Source: Bacteroidales bacterium
Lineage (GTDB): Bacteria; Bacteroidota; Bacteroidia; Bacteroidales; GCA-2748055
Length of the DNA: 64,000 nt
NCBI GenBank assembly: GCA_023138875.1
Contig: JAGLOO010000030.1
Coordinates: forward strand, 124,001 to 188,000
Reading direction: 5' to 3'
Below the pieces are notes generated by a model, which did not search any database, was not told the DNA's origin, and was given only the letters and a program-made list of their open reading frames with translations. The position numbers and the translations under genes were made by a program. Below are positions 19,001-28,516 of the stretch, in pieces. The first letter of the stretch is position 1. Each line of letters begins with the position of its first letter.

Positions 19001-20266
19001 GATCGTTGTCACTGGCACCACCGGATCAGTGATAGTGATCTGCAGGCTGCCCGATATCCCTGAACCATCCTGAGCAGTGGCCACAACAGTTACTGTGCCC
19101 TCCGAAGTTGCCGTAAGCAATCCTTCCTGGGTAATGGTAGCCTCTCCTGTCTGGTTAGTTACACTCCAGGTAATATCCTTATTTGTTGCATCTGACGGCA
19201 GGACTTCCGCTGTGAACTGAAGTGTTCCTCCCGTCAGTATTTCAGTCACACCGCCTGCTGAGCTTACATTGATCTGGCTGACCGGCACTGTCACCGGATT
19301 ACCATCCCACCCCGAGATACGAGCCAGAATCCACCACATTGCATAGGCCTTACGATTTGCTGTGATATGTTGCGTGTTATGGGCACCAAATGTAACACTG
19401 CCACCCGGCGATGTTTTATTCTCAAAATAATCTGTACCCAATGCATGTGAATTCTGCCAGTCAACATAGAAATTACCACCATATGAGACAGAATTTCCAT
19501 TGTCACCCGCATCCTCCCAGTAATTATCAACCATATCATGAGTATCAATGGAATAATAATCCAAACAAAAATATCCATTTGCATTGCAGTGATCATTGAT
19601 CAGGGCAGCCAGACTCTTTGGTCTCGATTCTCCAACATTGGCATTGACATTGGCATGACCTGTCATAAATATGAAATTGACAGACAATACCCTCTGTCCT
19701 GTTCCCGTGCCAATTTTGGATCCTCCGACACCATATTCACTGATCAATAAATCCATTCCCGGAAGATAATTGCCAGCAACATCATGCCCGGCAATATTAC
19801 ACCATGACCACATGATCACATTGACATTCGCATTCTCCGGTGCATCCAGATAATTCCTTGTGGTTTGAATAAATGCAGTTTCATCCCTGCTGAGATCAGA
19901 TGCATCTATGCCCACCGGAGCATAACTTGCTAAGGCATAATCTCTGAATTCCAATTTACTCCCCTGCGGGGTAGAGGACACCGCAAAAAGGATCTCATCC
20001 CCTGACTTATAATCCTGTAAACCGAAAACTCCACGGGATACATGCGTTCCATGAGAAGTATGCTGATAAGCAATGACCAGCTCAGTCTTGACAGTGTTGA
20101 TAAACTCCTCCGGGATACTCCTTAATACATCCTCATTCGCCACCTCATAATCAGCTATGTATTTCTGAGAATACATAGGGACAATTATGAGTGTCACAAT
20201 TAAGAATAGGTAGATCTTCCTTATAATTCTACGACCTGACACAACCATTAAGCTACATTTCAACAC
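16055..20266 (-). CDS. Giant secreted protein: HTSHG domain, 11 Big2 repeats, T9SS sorting domain
   Basis: A 1403-aa cell-surface protein. The N-terminal signal and membrane-like stretch (about 15-33) is followed by a 290-residue domain shared with the next two genes (about 35-325; AYQHTSHGTHVSRGVFGL, VIMWSWCNIAG, FIFMTGHANVNAN, TQHITANRKAYAMWWILARI). Eleven bacterial Ig-like Big2 repeats of about 90 residues follow; a typical unit starts INVTSVGGVTEMLTGGTLQF and contains ITWSVTNQTGEATITQGGLL and VTVVATAQDGSG. The last 80 residues are a T9SS type-A sorting domain (LSVYPNPSKGVFYLEV). The repeats probably form a stalk holding the N-terminal domain off the surface. The N-terminal domain has no function I can name with certainty; spaced Ser, Asp and His residues suggest an SGNH-like hydrolase. 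Confidence 0.85.
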   Translation of the reverse strand: MLKCSLMVVSGRRIIRKIYLFLIVTLIIVPMYSQKYIADYEVANEDVLRSIPEEFINTVKTELVIAYQHTSHGTHVSRGVFGLQDYKSGDEILFAVSSTPQGSKLEFRDYALASYAPVGIDASDLSRDETAFIQTTRNYLDAPENANVNVIMWSWCNIAGHDVAGNYLPGMDLLISEYGVGGSKIGTGTGQRVLSVNFIFMTGHANVNANVGESRPKSLAALINDHCNANGYFCLDYYSIDTHDMVDNYWEDAGDNGNSVSYGGNFYVDWQNSHALGTDYFENKTSPGGSVTFGAHNTQHITANRKAYAMWWILARISGWDGNPVTVPVSQINVSSAGGVTEILTGGTLQFTAEVLPSDATNKDITWSVTNQTGEATITQEGLLTATSEGTVTVVATAQDGSGISGSLQITITDPVVPVTTINVTSIGGVTEMLTGSMLQFSAEVLPTDATNKDIAWSVLDQTGSGTITQGGLFTATLEGTVTVVATAQDGSGVTGSMQISITDPVVPVALINVTSVGGVTEMLTGGTLQFSAEVLPTDATNKEIVWSVTNQTGSGTITQGGLLTATSEGTVTVVATAQDGSGVTGNLQIMITDPEVPVTTINVTSEGGVTELLTGGTLQFSADVLLSNATNKDITWSVLDQTGSGTITQGGLLTAMAPGTVTVVATAQDGSGVTGGLQITVTDPVVTVTTINVTSVGGITEILTGGTLQFTAEVLPSDATNKNITWSVTNQTGEATITQGGLLTATSEGTVTVVATAQDGSGATGSLQISITDLVVPVTTINVTSVGGVTEMLTGGMLQFSANVLPSNATNKDITWSVTNQTGEATITQGGLLTATSEGTVTVVATAQDGSGVTGSLQIMITDPVMPVTTINVTLVGGVAEMLTGGTLQFSANVLPSNATNKDIIWSVLDQTGSGTITQGGLLTATSEGTVTVVATAQDGSGATGSLQISITDPVVLVTTINVTSVGGVTELLTGGTLQFSANVLPLNATNKDITWSVTNQTGEATITQGGLLTATSEGTITVVATAQDGSGVTGSLQIMITDPVVPVTTINVTSVGEVTEMLTGGTLQFTAEVLPAGATNKAIIWSVLNQTGSATITQGGLLTATSEGTVTVVATAQDGSGVTTSMQITISDQKVMVSSISVISEGGITVLPIGNSLQFSVEALPYNATDKDVIWRVNKKTGDARITQEGLFISESEGTVDVIAITWDGSGKRDTMELTITSSVILVNDINITTTSGVTEIGIGGTLQFILQVLPTDATNQNVIWRVENETGEATITQGGLLTAVAAGTVIVIATAQDGSGVECVYAVKINDWETVVDENEMFGLSVYPNPSKGVFYLEVGENNIDLIQVVGFSGSIMIDMIPESGLSLIKIDLSMYPPGPYFIRMYADQHSIVNRVIIVR
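16327..19290 (-). repeat. Eleven tandem Big2-coding repeats of 270 bp
   Basis: The coding repeats are 270 bp each. A short marker (CATCCTGAGCAGTGGCCACA) recurs at exact 270-bp steps from about 16906 to about 19066, nine times. Units 2-9 are nearly identical at DNA level, while units 10 and 11 nearest the C-terminus are diverged. The exact phase and high identity indicate recent expansion or homogenisation. The antisense frames along this block are open only because of the repeat. Confidence 0.9.
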
Positions 20267-20292
20267 ACTATAGTTCTTTTCACTTTCTAAAA

Positions 20293-22029
20293 CTATGGTA
20301 GAATAATCACCCTTTTCTGGAGACTAATGCGGTCAACAATTATCATAAACACATACATCCCTGACGAGTAACCTGATAGATCAATTGAAATCAATTGTTC
20401 TCCGGTAGGAGGAATATAATTAAGAATCTCCGACCCAGTGATGCTATATACATTAATCTGGTCTATGATTAAATCCGGATCATTTATATGGAAAAACCCA
20501 AAACCAGGATTAGGATAGAGATTAAAATCTTTTAATTCAAGTTGTTCGAGGTTAGTACTGTTCCTAATTTGAATCGAAATACTTTCGGTGACTTCCGAAC
20601 CATCCTGCGCAGCGGCCACAACATTGACCGTACCCTCGGATACAGCCGTTAATAATCCATCCTGGCTAATGGTAGCCTCTCCTGTCTGGTTCGTTACACT
20701 CCAGGTAATATCCTTATTTTTTGCATCTGACGGCAGGACTTCCGCTGTGAGCTGAAGTGTTCCTCCCGTTAGTATTTCAGTCACGTCACCTGCTGAAGTG
20801 ACATTGATCTGGCTGACAAGCACTGTTGGATCGGTGATCGTAATCTGCATACTGCCAGTAACTCCCGAACCATCCTGGGCGGTGGCTACAACATTGACCG
20901 TACCCTCGGATACAGCCGTCAACAATCCGCCCTGGGTAATGGTAGCCTCTCCTGTCTGGTTCGTTACACTCCAGGTAATATCCTTATTTGTCGCATTGGC
21001 TGGTAATACCTCTTCTGTAAACTGTAAAGTGCCACCAGTGGCCATCTCCGTTGCACCTCCTGCTGAGCTTACATTGATCTGGCTAACGGGAGTGCTGGCT
21101 ATTTCTCCATTCCAACCAGCAATGCGTGCCAGGATCCACCACATGGCATATGCTTTTCTATTTGCTGTAATGTGCTGTGTATTATGAGCTCCAAAGGTAG
21201 CATCGCCACCCAGCGATGTTTTATTCTCAAAATAATCTGTACCCAATGCATGTGAATTCTGCCAATCTTCATAGAAATTACCACCATATGAGACAGAATT
21301 TCCATTGTCACCCGCATCCTCCCAGTAATTATCAACCATATCATGAGTATCAATGGAATAATAATCCAAACAAAAATATCCATTTGTATTGCAGTGATCA
21401 TTGATCAGGGCAGCCAGACTCTTTGGTCTCGATTCTCCAACATTGGCATTGACATTGGCATGACCTGTCATAAATATGAAAGTAACAGACACTTCCCTTT
21501 GTCCTTCACCAGTCCCAATCTTTGATCCGGCAACTCCATATTCACTGATCAATAAATCCATTCCCGGCAGATAATTGCCAGCAACATCATGCCCGGCAAT
21601 ATTACACCAGGACCACATGATCACATTGACATCCGCATTCTCCGGTGCATCCAGGTAATTCCTTGTGGTTTGAATAAATGCTGTCTCGTTCCTGCTAAGA
21701 TCTGAACCATCAATGCCTGCCGGAGCATAACTTCCCAGAGCATAATCTCTGAATTCCAATTTACCACCCTGCGGGGTAGAGGAGACTGCAAAAAGGATCT
21801 CATCCCCTGACTTATAATCCTGCAAACCGAAAACTCCACGGGATACATGCGTCCCATGAGAAGTATGCTGATAAGCAATGACCAGCTCAGTCCTGGCTGT
21901 GTTGATAAACTCCTCCGGGATACTCCTTAATACATCCTCATTCGCCACCTCATGATCAGCTATGTATTTCTGGGAATATGAAGGAAGTGATGCCAGGATC
22001 ATCAGTAAACATACTATGAGTTGTTTCAT
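20293..22029 (-). CDS. Secreted paralogue: HTSHG domain, 2 Big2 repeats, T9SS sorting domain
   Basis: A 578-aa secreted protein. The signal peptide is MKQLIVCLLMILASLPSYSQ. The shared N-terminal domain (about 21-307) is nearly identical to its two neighbours, including YQHTSHGTHVSRG (HTSHG at 55-59), MWSWCNIAGHDVAG, FMTGHANVNAN and TQHITANRKAYAMWW. Two Big2 repeats follow (about 312-490; INVSSAGGATEMATGG and INVTSAGDVTEILTGG). The C-terminal T9SS sorting domain contains LKDFNLYPNPGFGFFHI and SSGMYVFMI. It lies 26 bp upstream of the 1403-aa gene and differs from it mainly in repeat number. Confidence 0.85.
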   Translation of the reverse strand: MKQLIVCLLMILASLPSYSQKYIADHEVANEDVLRSIPEEFINTARTELVIAYQHTSHGTHVSRGVFGLQDYKSGDEILFAVSSTPQGGKLEFRDYALGSYAPAGIDGSDLSRNETAFIQTTRNYLDAPENADVNVIMWSWCNIAGHDVAGNYLPGMDLLISEYGVAGSKIGTGEGQREVSVTFIFMTGHANVNANVGESRPKSLAALINDHCNTNGYFCLDYYSIDTHDMVDNYWEDAGDNGNSVSYGGNFYEDWQNSHALGTDYFENKTSLGGDATFGAHNTQHITANRKAYAMWWILARIAGWNGEIASTPVSQINVSSAGGATEMATGGTLQFTEEVLPANATNKDITWSVTNQTGEATITQGGLLTAVSEGTVNVVATAQDGSGVTGSMQITITDPTVLVSQINVTSAGDVTEILTGGTLQLTAEVLPSDAKNKDITWSVTNQTGEATISQDGLLTAVSEGTVNVVAAAQDGSEVTESISIQIRNSTNLEQLELKDFNLYPNPGFGFFHINDPDLIIDQINVYSITGSEILNYIPPTGEQLISIDLSGYSSGMYVFMIIVDRISLQKRVIILP

Positions 22030-22091
22030 TGTTGGTAGGTTTTTAGCGGATAGGAATTTAACTTATCAATGCCGAATTACCGGGATACTTC

Positions 22092-23291
22092 TTAGTTAGT
22101 TAAGACAACCGTACTATGTTCATCAGTTTTAGAATCCGTTATCAATCTTAATCCATATACACCGGGAGTATGATCCGATAAATCGATGCTTAGAAGAGAT
22201 TCATTCATAACAGGAACAACACTTACTATTTCATTACCGTCGATCCTATATATTTGAATAGCATTAACTTTAAAATCAACGTTCTCTATATACAGCATTC
22301 CGTTAGTAGGATTAGGAAAAACCACCACATGTTTGGCATCTGTCACATTCCTGGCTGAAACAATATTCCCATTCCAACCAGCAATACGTGCCAGGATCCA
22401 CCACATGGCATAGGCCTTACGATTTGCTGTAATGTGCTGTGTGTTATGGGCTCCAAAGGTAGCATCGCCACCCGGAGATGTTTTATTCTCAAAATAATCT
22501 GTACCCAATGCATGTGAATTCTGCCAATCTTCATAGAAATTACCTCCGTATGCGCTGGAGTTTCCATTGTCACCCGCATCCTCCCAGTAATTACCGTCCA
22601 TGTCATGGGTGTCTATCGAATAGTAGTCCAAACAAAAATACCCTTGTGTGTTGCAATGGTCATTGATCAATGCAGCATGACTCTTTGGTTTCAATTCTCC
22701 AACATTGGCATTGACATTGGCATGACCTGTCATAAATATGAAAGTAACAGACACTTCCCTTTGTCCTTCACCTGTCCCAATCTTTGATCCGGCAACTCCA
22801 TATTCACTGATCAATAAATCCATTCCCGGCAGATAATTGCCAGCAACATCATGCCCGGCAATATTACACCATGACCACATGATCACATTGACATCCGCAT
22901 TTTCCGGAGCATCCAGGTAATTCCTTGTGGTTTGAATAAATGCTGTCTCGTTCCTGCTAAGATCTGAACCATCAATGCCTGCCGGAGCATAACTTGACAG
23001 GGCATAATCTCTAAAATCCAGTTTACCTGCCTGTTGCGAAGTGGAGACCGAAAAAAGAACATCGTCTCCAGATTCAAAATCAGGTAGTCCAAATACGCCG
23101 CGAGATACATGGGTTCCGTGAGAAGTATGCTGATAAGCAACATGAAGTTCGGTCCGTGCTTTATCAATAAATTCCTTAGGAATACTCCTCAAAACCTCCT
23201 CCTTGGCAACTTCATTATCGGCAATGTATTTCTGCGCCACCAGAGGGGTTATCAACATCGCCATACCTGTGATCAAACAAATCCTTTTCAT
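22092..23291 (-). CDS. Secreted paralogue: HTSHG domain and T9SS sorting domain, no Big2 repeat
   Basis: A 399-aa protein, the minimal member of the tandem family. A signal peptide (about 1-20, ending PLVAQ) precedes the same 290-residue domain: HTSHG at 55-59, MWSWCNIAG around 138-146, TGHANVNAN at 188-196, IDTHD around 226-230 and QHITANRKA at 285-293. It then passes straight into the T9SS sorting domain (HVVVFPNPTNGMLYIENVDF). The absence of Ig repeats shows that the N-terminal domain is the functional core. It is the first gene of the three on the minus strand and may be the ancestral copy. Confidence 0.85.
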   Translation of the reverse strand: MKRICLITGMAMLITPLVAQKYIADNEVAKEEVLRSIPKEFIDKARTELHVAYQHTSHGTHVSRGVFGLPDFESGDDVLFSVSTSQQAGKLDFRDYALSSYAPAGIDGSDLSRNETAFIQTTRNYLDAPENADVNVIMWSWCNIAGHDVAGNYLPGMDLLISEYGVAGSKIGTGEGQREVSVTFIFMTGHANVNANVGELKPKSHAALINDHCNTQGYFCLDYYSIDTHDMDGNYWEDAGDNGNSSAYGGNFYEDWQNSHALGTDYFENKTSPGGDATFGAHNTQHITANRKAYAMWWILARIAGWNGNIVSARNVTDAKHVVVFPNPTNGMLYIENVDFKVNAIQIYRIDGNEIVSVVPVMNESLLSIDLSDHTPGVYGLRLITDSKTDEHSTVVLTN

Positions 23292-23444
23292 TATCAGAAA
23301 TATTAGATTAATTAATGGTGTTGTACGTTTTTTTAAGCAAATAAGTTATTCTATGAACAGCATGAATGTCCAATCATTGCTTATTTTTAAAAGAAATGGA
23401 TAATAAATTTATGAAGTTTTTGTGAGAGCTCCTAACTATTCATG

Positions 23445-24410
23445 CTAGTAAATCATGCCATTCATCAAAAAATCAGATACATACTCTTTCACACCTACCT
23501 CCAATGAAGTAAATTCCTTCCCATATCCCGCATCTCGCAATTTTCCCATCTTTGCTTCAGTGAAGTACTGGTAACGCTCACGGATGTCCTCCGGGGTGTC
23601 AATAAAAGAGATTGAGGGCTCCTTCCCCATGGCCTGAAAGGTGCAGGTAACCAGGTCGAGGAATGTGGAGGCCCGACCGGTACCCAGGTTATACAATCCG
23701 CTTGCAGGCCGGTTTTCCATCAGGTAGATGATGACATCCACCACATCTTTCACATATATAAAGTCCCGCGCCTGTTCCCCATCCCTGAAATCGGGATGAT
23801 GGGACCGGAACAGCTTCATTCCCCCTGTATCACGGATCTGGTTAAAGGCATGAAATACCACCGAAGCCATCCTTCCTTTATGGTATTCATTGGGACCGTA
23901 CACATTGAAGAATTTCAGACCAGCCCAGAAAAAGGGTTTTCGATCCAGGGAAAGAACCCAACGGTCGAATTCATTCTTGCTGCGCCCGTATGGATTAAGG
24001 GGTTCCAAGCTGGAAACCAACTCATGTGAATCGCTGTACCCCTGTTCACCAATTCCGTAGGTTGCCGCTGAACTGGCATAGATAACGGGCAACCCGAATT
24101 CAATGCTCAGATTGAAGACCTCTTTGGAGTAATCCACATTCAGTTCCTGAAAAACCTCCCAGGATAATTCGGTGGTATCGGTCCGCGCCCCCAGGTGAAG
24201 GATCACCTGGACAAAGCGGTGGTTCTCCCGCACCCAATGAGGAAATTCCCTGCGGTCCACCTTCGTTGTAAACTGCTTGCCCTCATAATTCCTCACCCGG
24301 TCGGGCCGGCTGAAATCATCCACCAGGACCACATCTCGATAGCGGGCCCGGTTCAATCCGGTTACTAGGTTGCTTCCAATAAATCCCGCCGCTCCGGTTA
24401 CTACGATCAT
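23445..24410 (-). CDS. hldD: ADP-L-glycero-D-manno-heptose 6-epimerase
   Basis: A 321-aa SDR epimerase. The NAD(P)-binding glycine motif is VVTGAAGFIGSNLV. Heptose-epimerase signatures are FSRPDRVRN, ILHLGARTDTTE, ASSAATYG, NPYGRSKNEFDRWVLS (the YxxxK catalytic pair) and FNVYGPNEYHKGRMASVVFH. It makes ADP-L-glycero-D-manno-heptose for the inner core of lipopolysaccharide. It is divergent from folE across a 105-bp gap. Confidence 0.93.
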   Translation of the reverse strand: MIVVTGAAGFIGSNLVTGLNRARYRDVVLVDDFSRPDRVRNYEGKQFTTKVDRREFPHWVRENHRFVQVILHLGARTDTTELSWEVFQELNVDYSKEVFNLSIEFGLPVIYASSAATYGIGEQGYSDSHELVSSLEPLNPYGRSKNEFDRWVLSLDRKPFFWAGLKFFNVYGPNEYHKGRMASVVFHAFNQIRDTGGMKLFRSHHPDFRDGEQARDFIYVKDVVDVIIYLMENRPASGLYNLGTGRASTFLDLVTCTFQAMGKEPSISFIDTPEDIRERYQYFTEAKMGKLRDAGYGKEFTSLEVGVKEYVSDFLMNGMIY

Positions 24411-24515
24411 GTCTTAAAGATATATTTTTTATATATTATTTTCGTTTCTTTGTTATGCTATAGTTATGTGGGTGACAATACGTGGAGAGTTAAATACTTT
24501 GGAAATTAGATAAAG

Positions 24516-25154
24516 ATGGAGATTATTAATAATGGCCTGGGTGATAGCCAGACCGCCGGATATGACAGGGTCGACCGCTGGGACGATGCCACAACGTCAA
24601 AACTTACCGCCTATTACGAAGGAATCCTCGGTTTGCTTGGAGATGACAGTCAGCGTGAAGGATTGAAAGAGACCCCCAAACGGGTGGCCAAAGCCATGCA
24701 ATTCCTCACCCAGGGATATGGTACCGATCCCACCGAGATCCTCAAATCTGCCATGTTCCATGAGAACTATGAGGAGATGGTGCTGGTCAAGGATATCGAA
24801 TTGTACTCCATGTGCGAACACCATATGCTGCCCTTTATAGGGAAAGCACACGTGGCATACATTCCGGACGGACGACTCACCGGTCTCAGTAAAATTGCAC
24901 GGGTGGTGGATGGATTTGCCAGGCGGCTCCAGCTCCAGGAGCGACTCACCATGCAGATCAGGGACTGCATCCAGGAGACACTGAAGCCCCTGGGTGTGGC
25001 AGTTGTCATCGAGGCCCTGCACATGTGCATGGTCATGCGCGGTGTTCAGAAACAGCATTCGGTAACCACCACATCTGCATTTACAGGAGCCTTCATGAAG
25101 TCGTATAAAACCCGTGAAGAGTTTATCCATCTCATCGGCTCCGACCTTCGATAA
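24516..25154 (+). CDS. folE: GTP cyclohydrolase I
   Basis: A 212-aa cytoplasmic enzyme that converts GTP to 7,8-dihydroneopterin triphosphate, the first step of folate/pterin synthesis. The Zn ligands and active site are visible in [20 protein letters not shown] and [28 protein letters not shown] is the family signature. The N-terminal 25 residues are less conserved, and I start at the ATG at 24516. fabD follows 35 bp downstream. Confidence 0.96.
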   Translation: MEIINNGLGDSQTAGYDRVDRWDDATTSKLTAYYEGILGLLGDDSQREGLKETPKRVAKAMQFLTQGYGTDPTEILKSAMFHENYEEMVLVKDIELYSMCEHHMLPFIGKAHVAYIPDGRLTGLSKIARVVDGFARRLQLQERLTMQIRDCIQETLKPLGVAVVIEALHMCMVMRGVQKQHSVTTTSAFTGAFMKSYKTREEFIHLIGSDLR

Positions 25155-25161
25155 CTTTCAT

Positions 25162-25169
25162 TATTTTTG
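25162..25169 (+). promoter_or_regulatory. Candidate -7 box before fabD
   Basis: TATTTTTG fits the TAnnTTTG consensus and lies about 20 bp before the fabD ATG, in the gap after folE. No clear -33 element is seen, so it may simply be an AT-rich gap. Confidence 0.25.
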
Positions 25170-25189
25170 TTGAACTTTAGTTGAAACAT

Positions 25190-26062
25190 ATGCAAGCATT
25201 TGTTTTTCCCGGACAGGGAGCCCAATATGTGGGGATGGGCAAAGATCTGTACGATCAGTATACCCAGGCGAAAGAGTTGTTTGAACAGGCCAATGAACAG
25301 CTGGGATTCAGGATCACCGACCTGATGTTCGAAGGTCAGGATGAAAACCTGAAACAGACCCGTGTCACACAGCCTGCTATTTTCCTGCATTCGGTCATCC
25401 TGGCCAGCACACTGGAAGGATTTCAACCCGGCATGGTAGCGGGCCATTCGCTGGGTGAATTCTCCGCACTTGTGGCCAACGGGACGCTCTGTTTCGAAGA
25501 CGGACTGGACCTGGTTTATAAACGGGCCCTGGCCATGCAGAAGGCATGCGAAGCAGAGCCCTCCACCATGGCAGCCATTATCGGCATGGAGGAGAGCCAG
25601 GTGGAACAGGTGTGTGAAGAGATCGATGAGATCGTGGTACCTGCCAACTACAACAGCCGGGGTCAGATCGTGATCTCCGGTTCTGTTCCAGGCATAAACG
25701 CAGCTGTAGAGAAGCTTACTGCCCTGGGTGCAAAACTTGCCCTTAAACTGGCTGTAGGTGGAGCATTTCATTCACCATTGATGGAACCCGCAAGGGCCGA
25801 ACTGGAAGAGGCCATACAGGCAGCACCCTTCAGTATACCCGTATGCCCGGTATATCAAAATGTGAATGCACTCCCTTCCACTGATCCTGGTGAGATCAAG
25901 CAAAACCTGGTGGCACAGCTTACCGCACCGGTGAAGTGGACCCAGACCGTACAGCACATGATTGCCGACGGGGCCACCTCATTTACGGAAGTGGGACCGG
26001 GAAAAGTATTACAGGGATTGATCAAGAAAGCAGACAGGGGTATGGAGACACGGAGCGCATAA
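25190..26062 (+). CDS. fabD: ACP S-malonyltransferase
   Basis: A 290-aa malonyl-CoA:ACP transacylase of type II fatty acid synthesis. The oxyanion/N-terminal motif is [17 protein letters not shown], the nucleophile Ser is in [13 protein letters not shown], and the catalytic His is in [13 protein letters not shown] start at the ATG at 25190; an in-frame TTG lies three codons upstream but adds nothing conserved. It is 35 bp after folE and 25 bp before thrA, all on the plus strand. Confidence 0.95.
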   Translation: MQAFVFPGQGAQYVGMGKDLYDQYTQAKELFEQANEQLGFRITDLMFEGQDENLKQTRVTQPAIFLHSVILASTLEGFQPGMVAGHSLGEFSALVANGTLCFEDGLDLVYKRALAMQKACEAEPSTMAAIIGMEESQVEQVCEEIDEIVVPANYNSRGQIVISGSVPGINAAVEKLTALGAKLALKLAVGGAFHSPLMEPARAELEEAIQAAPFSIPVCPVYQNVNALPSTDPGEIKQNLVAQLTAPVKWTQTVQHMIADGATSFTEVGPGKVLQGLIKKADRGMETRSA

Positions 26063-26087
26063 CGCACAACAGCATGATTATTATCAC

Positions 26088-28514
26088 ATGAAAGTCTTAA
26101 AATTCGGCGGTACCTCTGTAGGCAATACAGAGAACATCAGAATCGTCAAAAAGATCCTGGAAGATCAGGACCAGGTCTGTGCTGTGGTTGTCAGCGCATT
26201 CGGTGGTGTGACCGACCAGATCATCCGCACTGCCACCATGGCCAGCGAACGCAATCCTGCTTTCAAAGATGAACTGACCACCATCCGGAACAGGCATATC
26301 GACGCGGTCAATGAACTGATGGAAGGAGAACAGCGCGATTTTACACTGAAGGAGGTGGCCTCAATGGTCAGCGAATTCCAGGATGTGATGCAGGGGGTCT
26401 ACCTGCTGCAGGACCTCAGTAAGAAGACCCTCGATTTCCTCCTCAGCTTCGGAGAACGGCTCTCTGCCACCATCATTGCCAGGTACGCGGATGAGGCTGT
26501 TTACATCGATACAAGAAAGCTGATCCGGACCGACAGCAATTTCGGGAATGCAACAGTGCAATTTGACATCTCCAACAAAAAGATACAGGGCAAATTGGGT
26601 GACATCCGGAAAATTGCATTGCTCCCGGGTTTCATTGGTACCGATGATCAGGGGCGAACCACCACCCTGGGCAGGGGCGGATCAGACTACACTGCTGCCA
26701 TCATTGCAGCAGCCATGAAAGCCGGTGTGCTGGAGATCTGGACCGATGTGGATGGATTCATGACGGCCGATCCGCGAATCGTGCCCAAGGCATACCCGGT
26801 AGAATGTATGAGCTACGAGGAAGCCATGGAGTTATCCCATTTCGGAGCCCGGGTCATCTATACACCCACACTCACCCCTGCTTACAGAGAGAATGTCCCC
26901 ATCCGGGTAAAAAACACCTTCAACAGGGGTGAATCCGGCACACTCATAACGAAGGATACGTTCTGCGAACAGAGTGAGCGGATCAAAGGGATCTCATCGA
27001 TCGATGAGGTTTCCCTGGTGACTGTCAGGGGAACGGGAATGGTGGGTAAGACCGGTACCTCGGCCCGTGTCTTCAGTTCCCTGGCCAGGTACGATGTGAA
27101 CGTGATCCTGATCACACAGGCCTCGTCCGAAATGACCATCTCCTTTGCCGTTTCCCCGGCCGTTACCGCCATTGCGGTGGAAGCACTGCACGAAGAGTTC
27201 GAGATAGAGATCGATCACCGTAAAAATATGGAGATCGAAGTGATCAATGACCTCTCCATTATCGCCATCGTAGGTGAAGGAATGCGGCATACTCCTGGTA
27301 TTTCGGCCATCCTCTTCCGTTCCCTCGGCCGGAACGGGATCAGTGTCATAGCCACAGCCCAGGGTTCCAGCGAACTCAACATCTCGGTGGTCATTGAACA
27401 CCGCAGTCTGAAAAAAGCCCTGAATGTGATCCACGAGGGCTTCTTTCTCTCCGATTACCGGGAGCTGCACCTCTACCTGGCAGGGGTGGGTAAAGTGGGA
27501 CAGAAACTGATGCTCCAGTTGCAGAAGCAACAGGAGAAACTGATTGACACCCTGAAATTGAAGGTCAACCTTGTGGGCATCGCCAACAGCCGTAAGATGG
27601 TGGTTGATCCGCTGGGGATCGACACCTCCACCTATCAGGAAAGGCTGGACCAGGGAGAACCTGCCAACCTGGACGAAATGATCGAAATTATCCGTAAAAA
27701 CAACCTGCGAAACTCGGTCTTCATCGATTGCACGGCCAGTGAATCTGTAGCAAGGTGTTATGAAAAGCTCTTTGACTCCTATGTGTCTGTGGTTACGGCC
27801 AATAAAATTGCCTGCAGCTCCGATTACAGTTTTTACAGTCACCTGAAAAAAACAGCCATCCAAAAGGGAGTAAAGTTCAATTTTGAGACCAACGTGGCCG
27901 CCGGTCTCCCCGTGATCAATACCATTAACGACCTTATCAAGAGCGGAGACAGGATCCTGAAGCTGGAAGCCGTGGTATCGGGAACCCTCAATTACATTTT
28001 CAATATCATGAGCAAAGAGGTACCTTTGAGTAAGGCCATCAGGATGGCCATGGAGGAAGGGTATTCGGAGCCCGATCCAAGGCTTGACCTGAGCGGAACC
28101 GATGTGAAACGAAAATTGCTGATCCTGGCACGGGAATCGGGATACGAACTTGAGGAGACGGATATTGAAGTTATGCCATTCCTGCCTGATTCACTTTTCG
28201 AAGGCTCTCCGGATGCATTCTGGGAGAACGTTGTGAAACTGGATGAAGAGTTTGAGGAGCAACGGCAAATCATAGCCGGCAAGGGACTGAAATGGCGCTA
28301 CCTGGCCACCCTGGACCGTGGGAAAGGGAAGATGGGACTGGTGGAGGTGGATCCCTCTCACCCGGCCTACCCGCTGGAAGCCAGCAACAACATCATCCTG
28401 ATCACCACCGACCGCTACAATGAACTGCCCCTGATCGTTAAGGGATACGGTGCAGGAGCAGAAGTAACGGCAGCCGGAGTTTTTGCGGATGTTATCCGTG
28501 TAGCGAACGTATAG
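26088..28514 (+). CDS. thrA: Bifunctional aspartate kinase / homoserine dehydrogenase I
   Basis: An 808-aa fusion catalysing the first and third steps from aspartate to homoserine. The kinase half (about 1-300) shows [30 protein letters not shown] and [12 protein letters not shown]. Regulatory ACT domains follow (about 310-460, [19 protein letters not shown] and [15 protein letters not shown]). The dehydrogenase half (about 465-808) shows [33 protein letters not shown] and [20 protein letters not shown]. The tandem ACT domains suggest feedback inhibition by threonine. It heads the thr gene set, with no leader peptide or attenuator visible upstream. Confidence 0.97.
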   Translation: MKVLKFGGTSVGNTENIRIVKKILEDQDQVCAVVVSAFGGVTDQIIRTATMASERNPAFKDELTTIRNRHIDAVNELMEGEQRDFTLKEVASMVSEFQDVMQGVYLLQDLSKKTLDFLLSFGERLSATIIARYADEAVYIDTRKLIRTDSNFGNATVQFDISNKKIQGKLGDIRKIALLPGFIGTDDQGRTTTLGRGGSDYTAAIIAAAMKAGVLEIWTDVDGFMTADPRIVPKAYPVECMSYEEAMELSHFGARVIYTPTLTPAYRENVPIRVKNTFNRGESGTLITKDTFCEQSERIKGISSIDEVSLVTVRGTGMVGKTGTSARVFSSLARYDVNVILITQASSEMTISFAVSPAVTAIAVEALHEEFEIEIDHRKNMEIEVINDLSIIAIVGEGMRHTPGISAILFRSLGRNGISVIATAQGSSELNISVVIEHRSLKKALNVIHEGFFLSDYRELHLYLAGVGKVGQKLMLQLQKQQEKLIDTLKLKVNLVGIANSRKMVVDPLGIDTSTYQERLDQGEPANLDEMIEIIRKNNLRNSVFIDCTASESVARCYEKLFDSYVSVVTANKIACSSDYSFYSHLKKTAIQKGVKFNFETNVAAGLPVINTINDLIKSGDRILKLEAVVSGTLNYIFNIMSKEVPLSKAIRMAMEEGYSEPDPRLDLSGTDVKRKLLILARESGYELEETDIEVMPFLPDSLFEGSPDAFWENVVKLDEEFEEQRQIIAGKGLKWRYLATLDRGKGKMGLVEVDPSHPAYPLEASNNIILITTDRYNELPLIVKGYGAGAEVTAAGVFADVIRVANV

Positions 28515-28516
28515 AT

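Noticed and set aside
16327-19290. Possible CRISPR array because of evenly spaced repeats
   Set aside because: The period is 270 bp, units are protein-coding throughout, and there are no short repeats with unique spacers or cas genes.
25046-25771. 241-aa minus-strand frame across folE/fabD
   Set aside because: Overlaps two certain genes on the other strand and has no family features.
26063-26087. Threonine attenuator or leader peptide before thrA
   Set aside because: The 25-bp gap after fabD has no room for a leader peptide and no terminator/antiterminator pair.
26994-27863. 289-aa minus-strand frame inside thrA
   Set aside because: Opposite strand of conserved ACT and homoserine dehydrogenase coding sequence; no motif.
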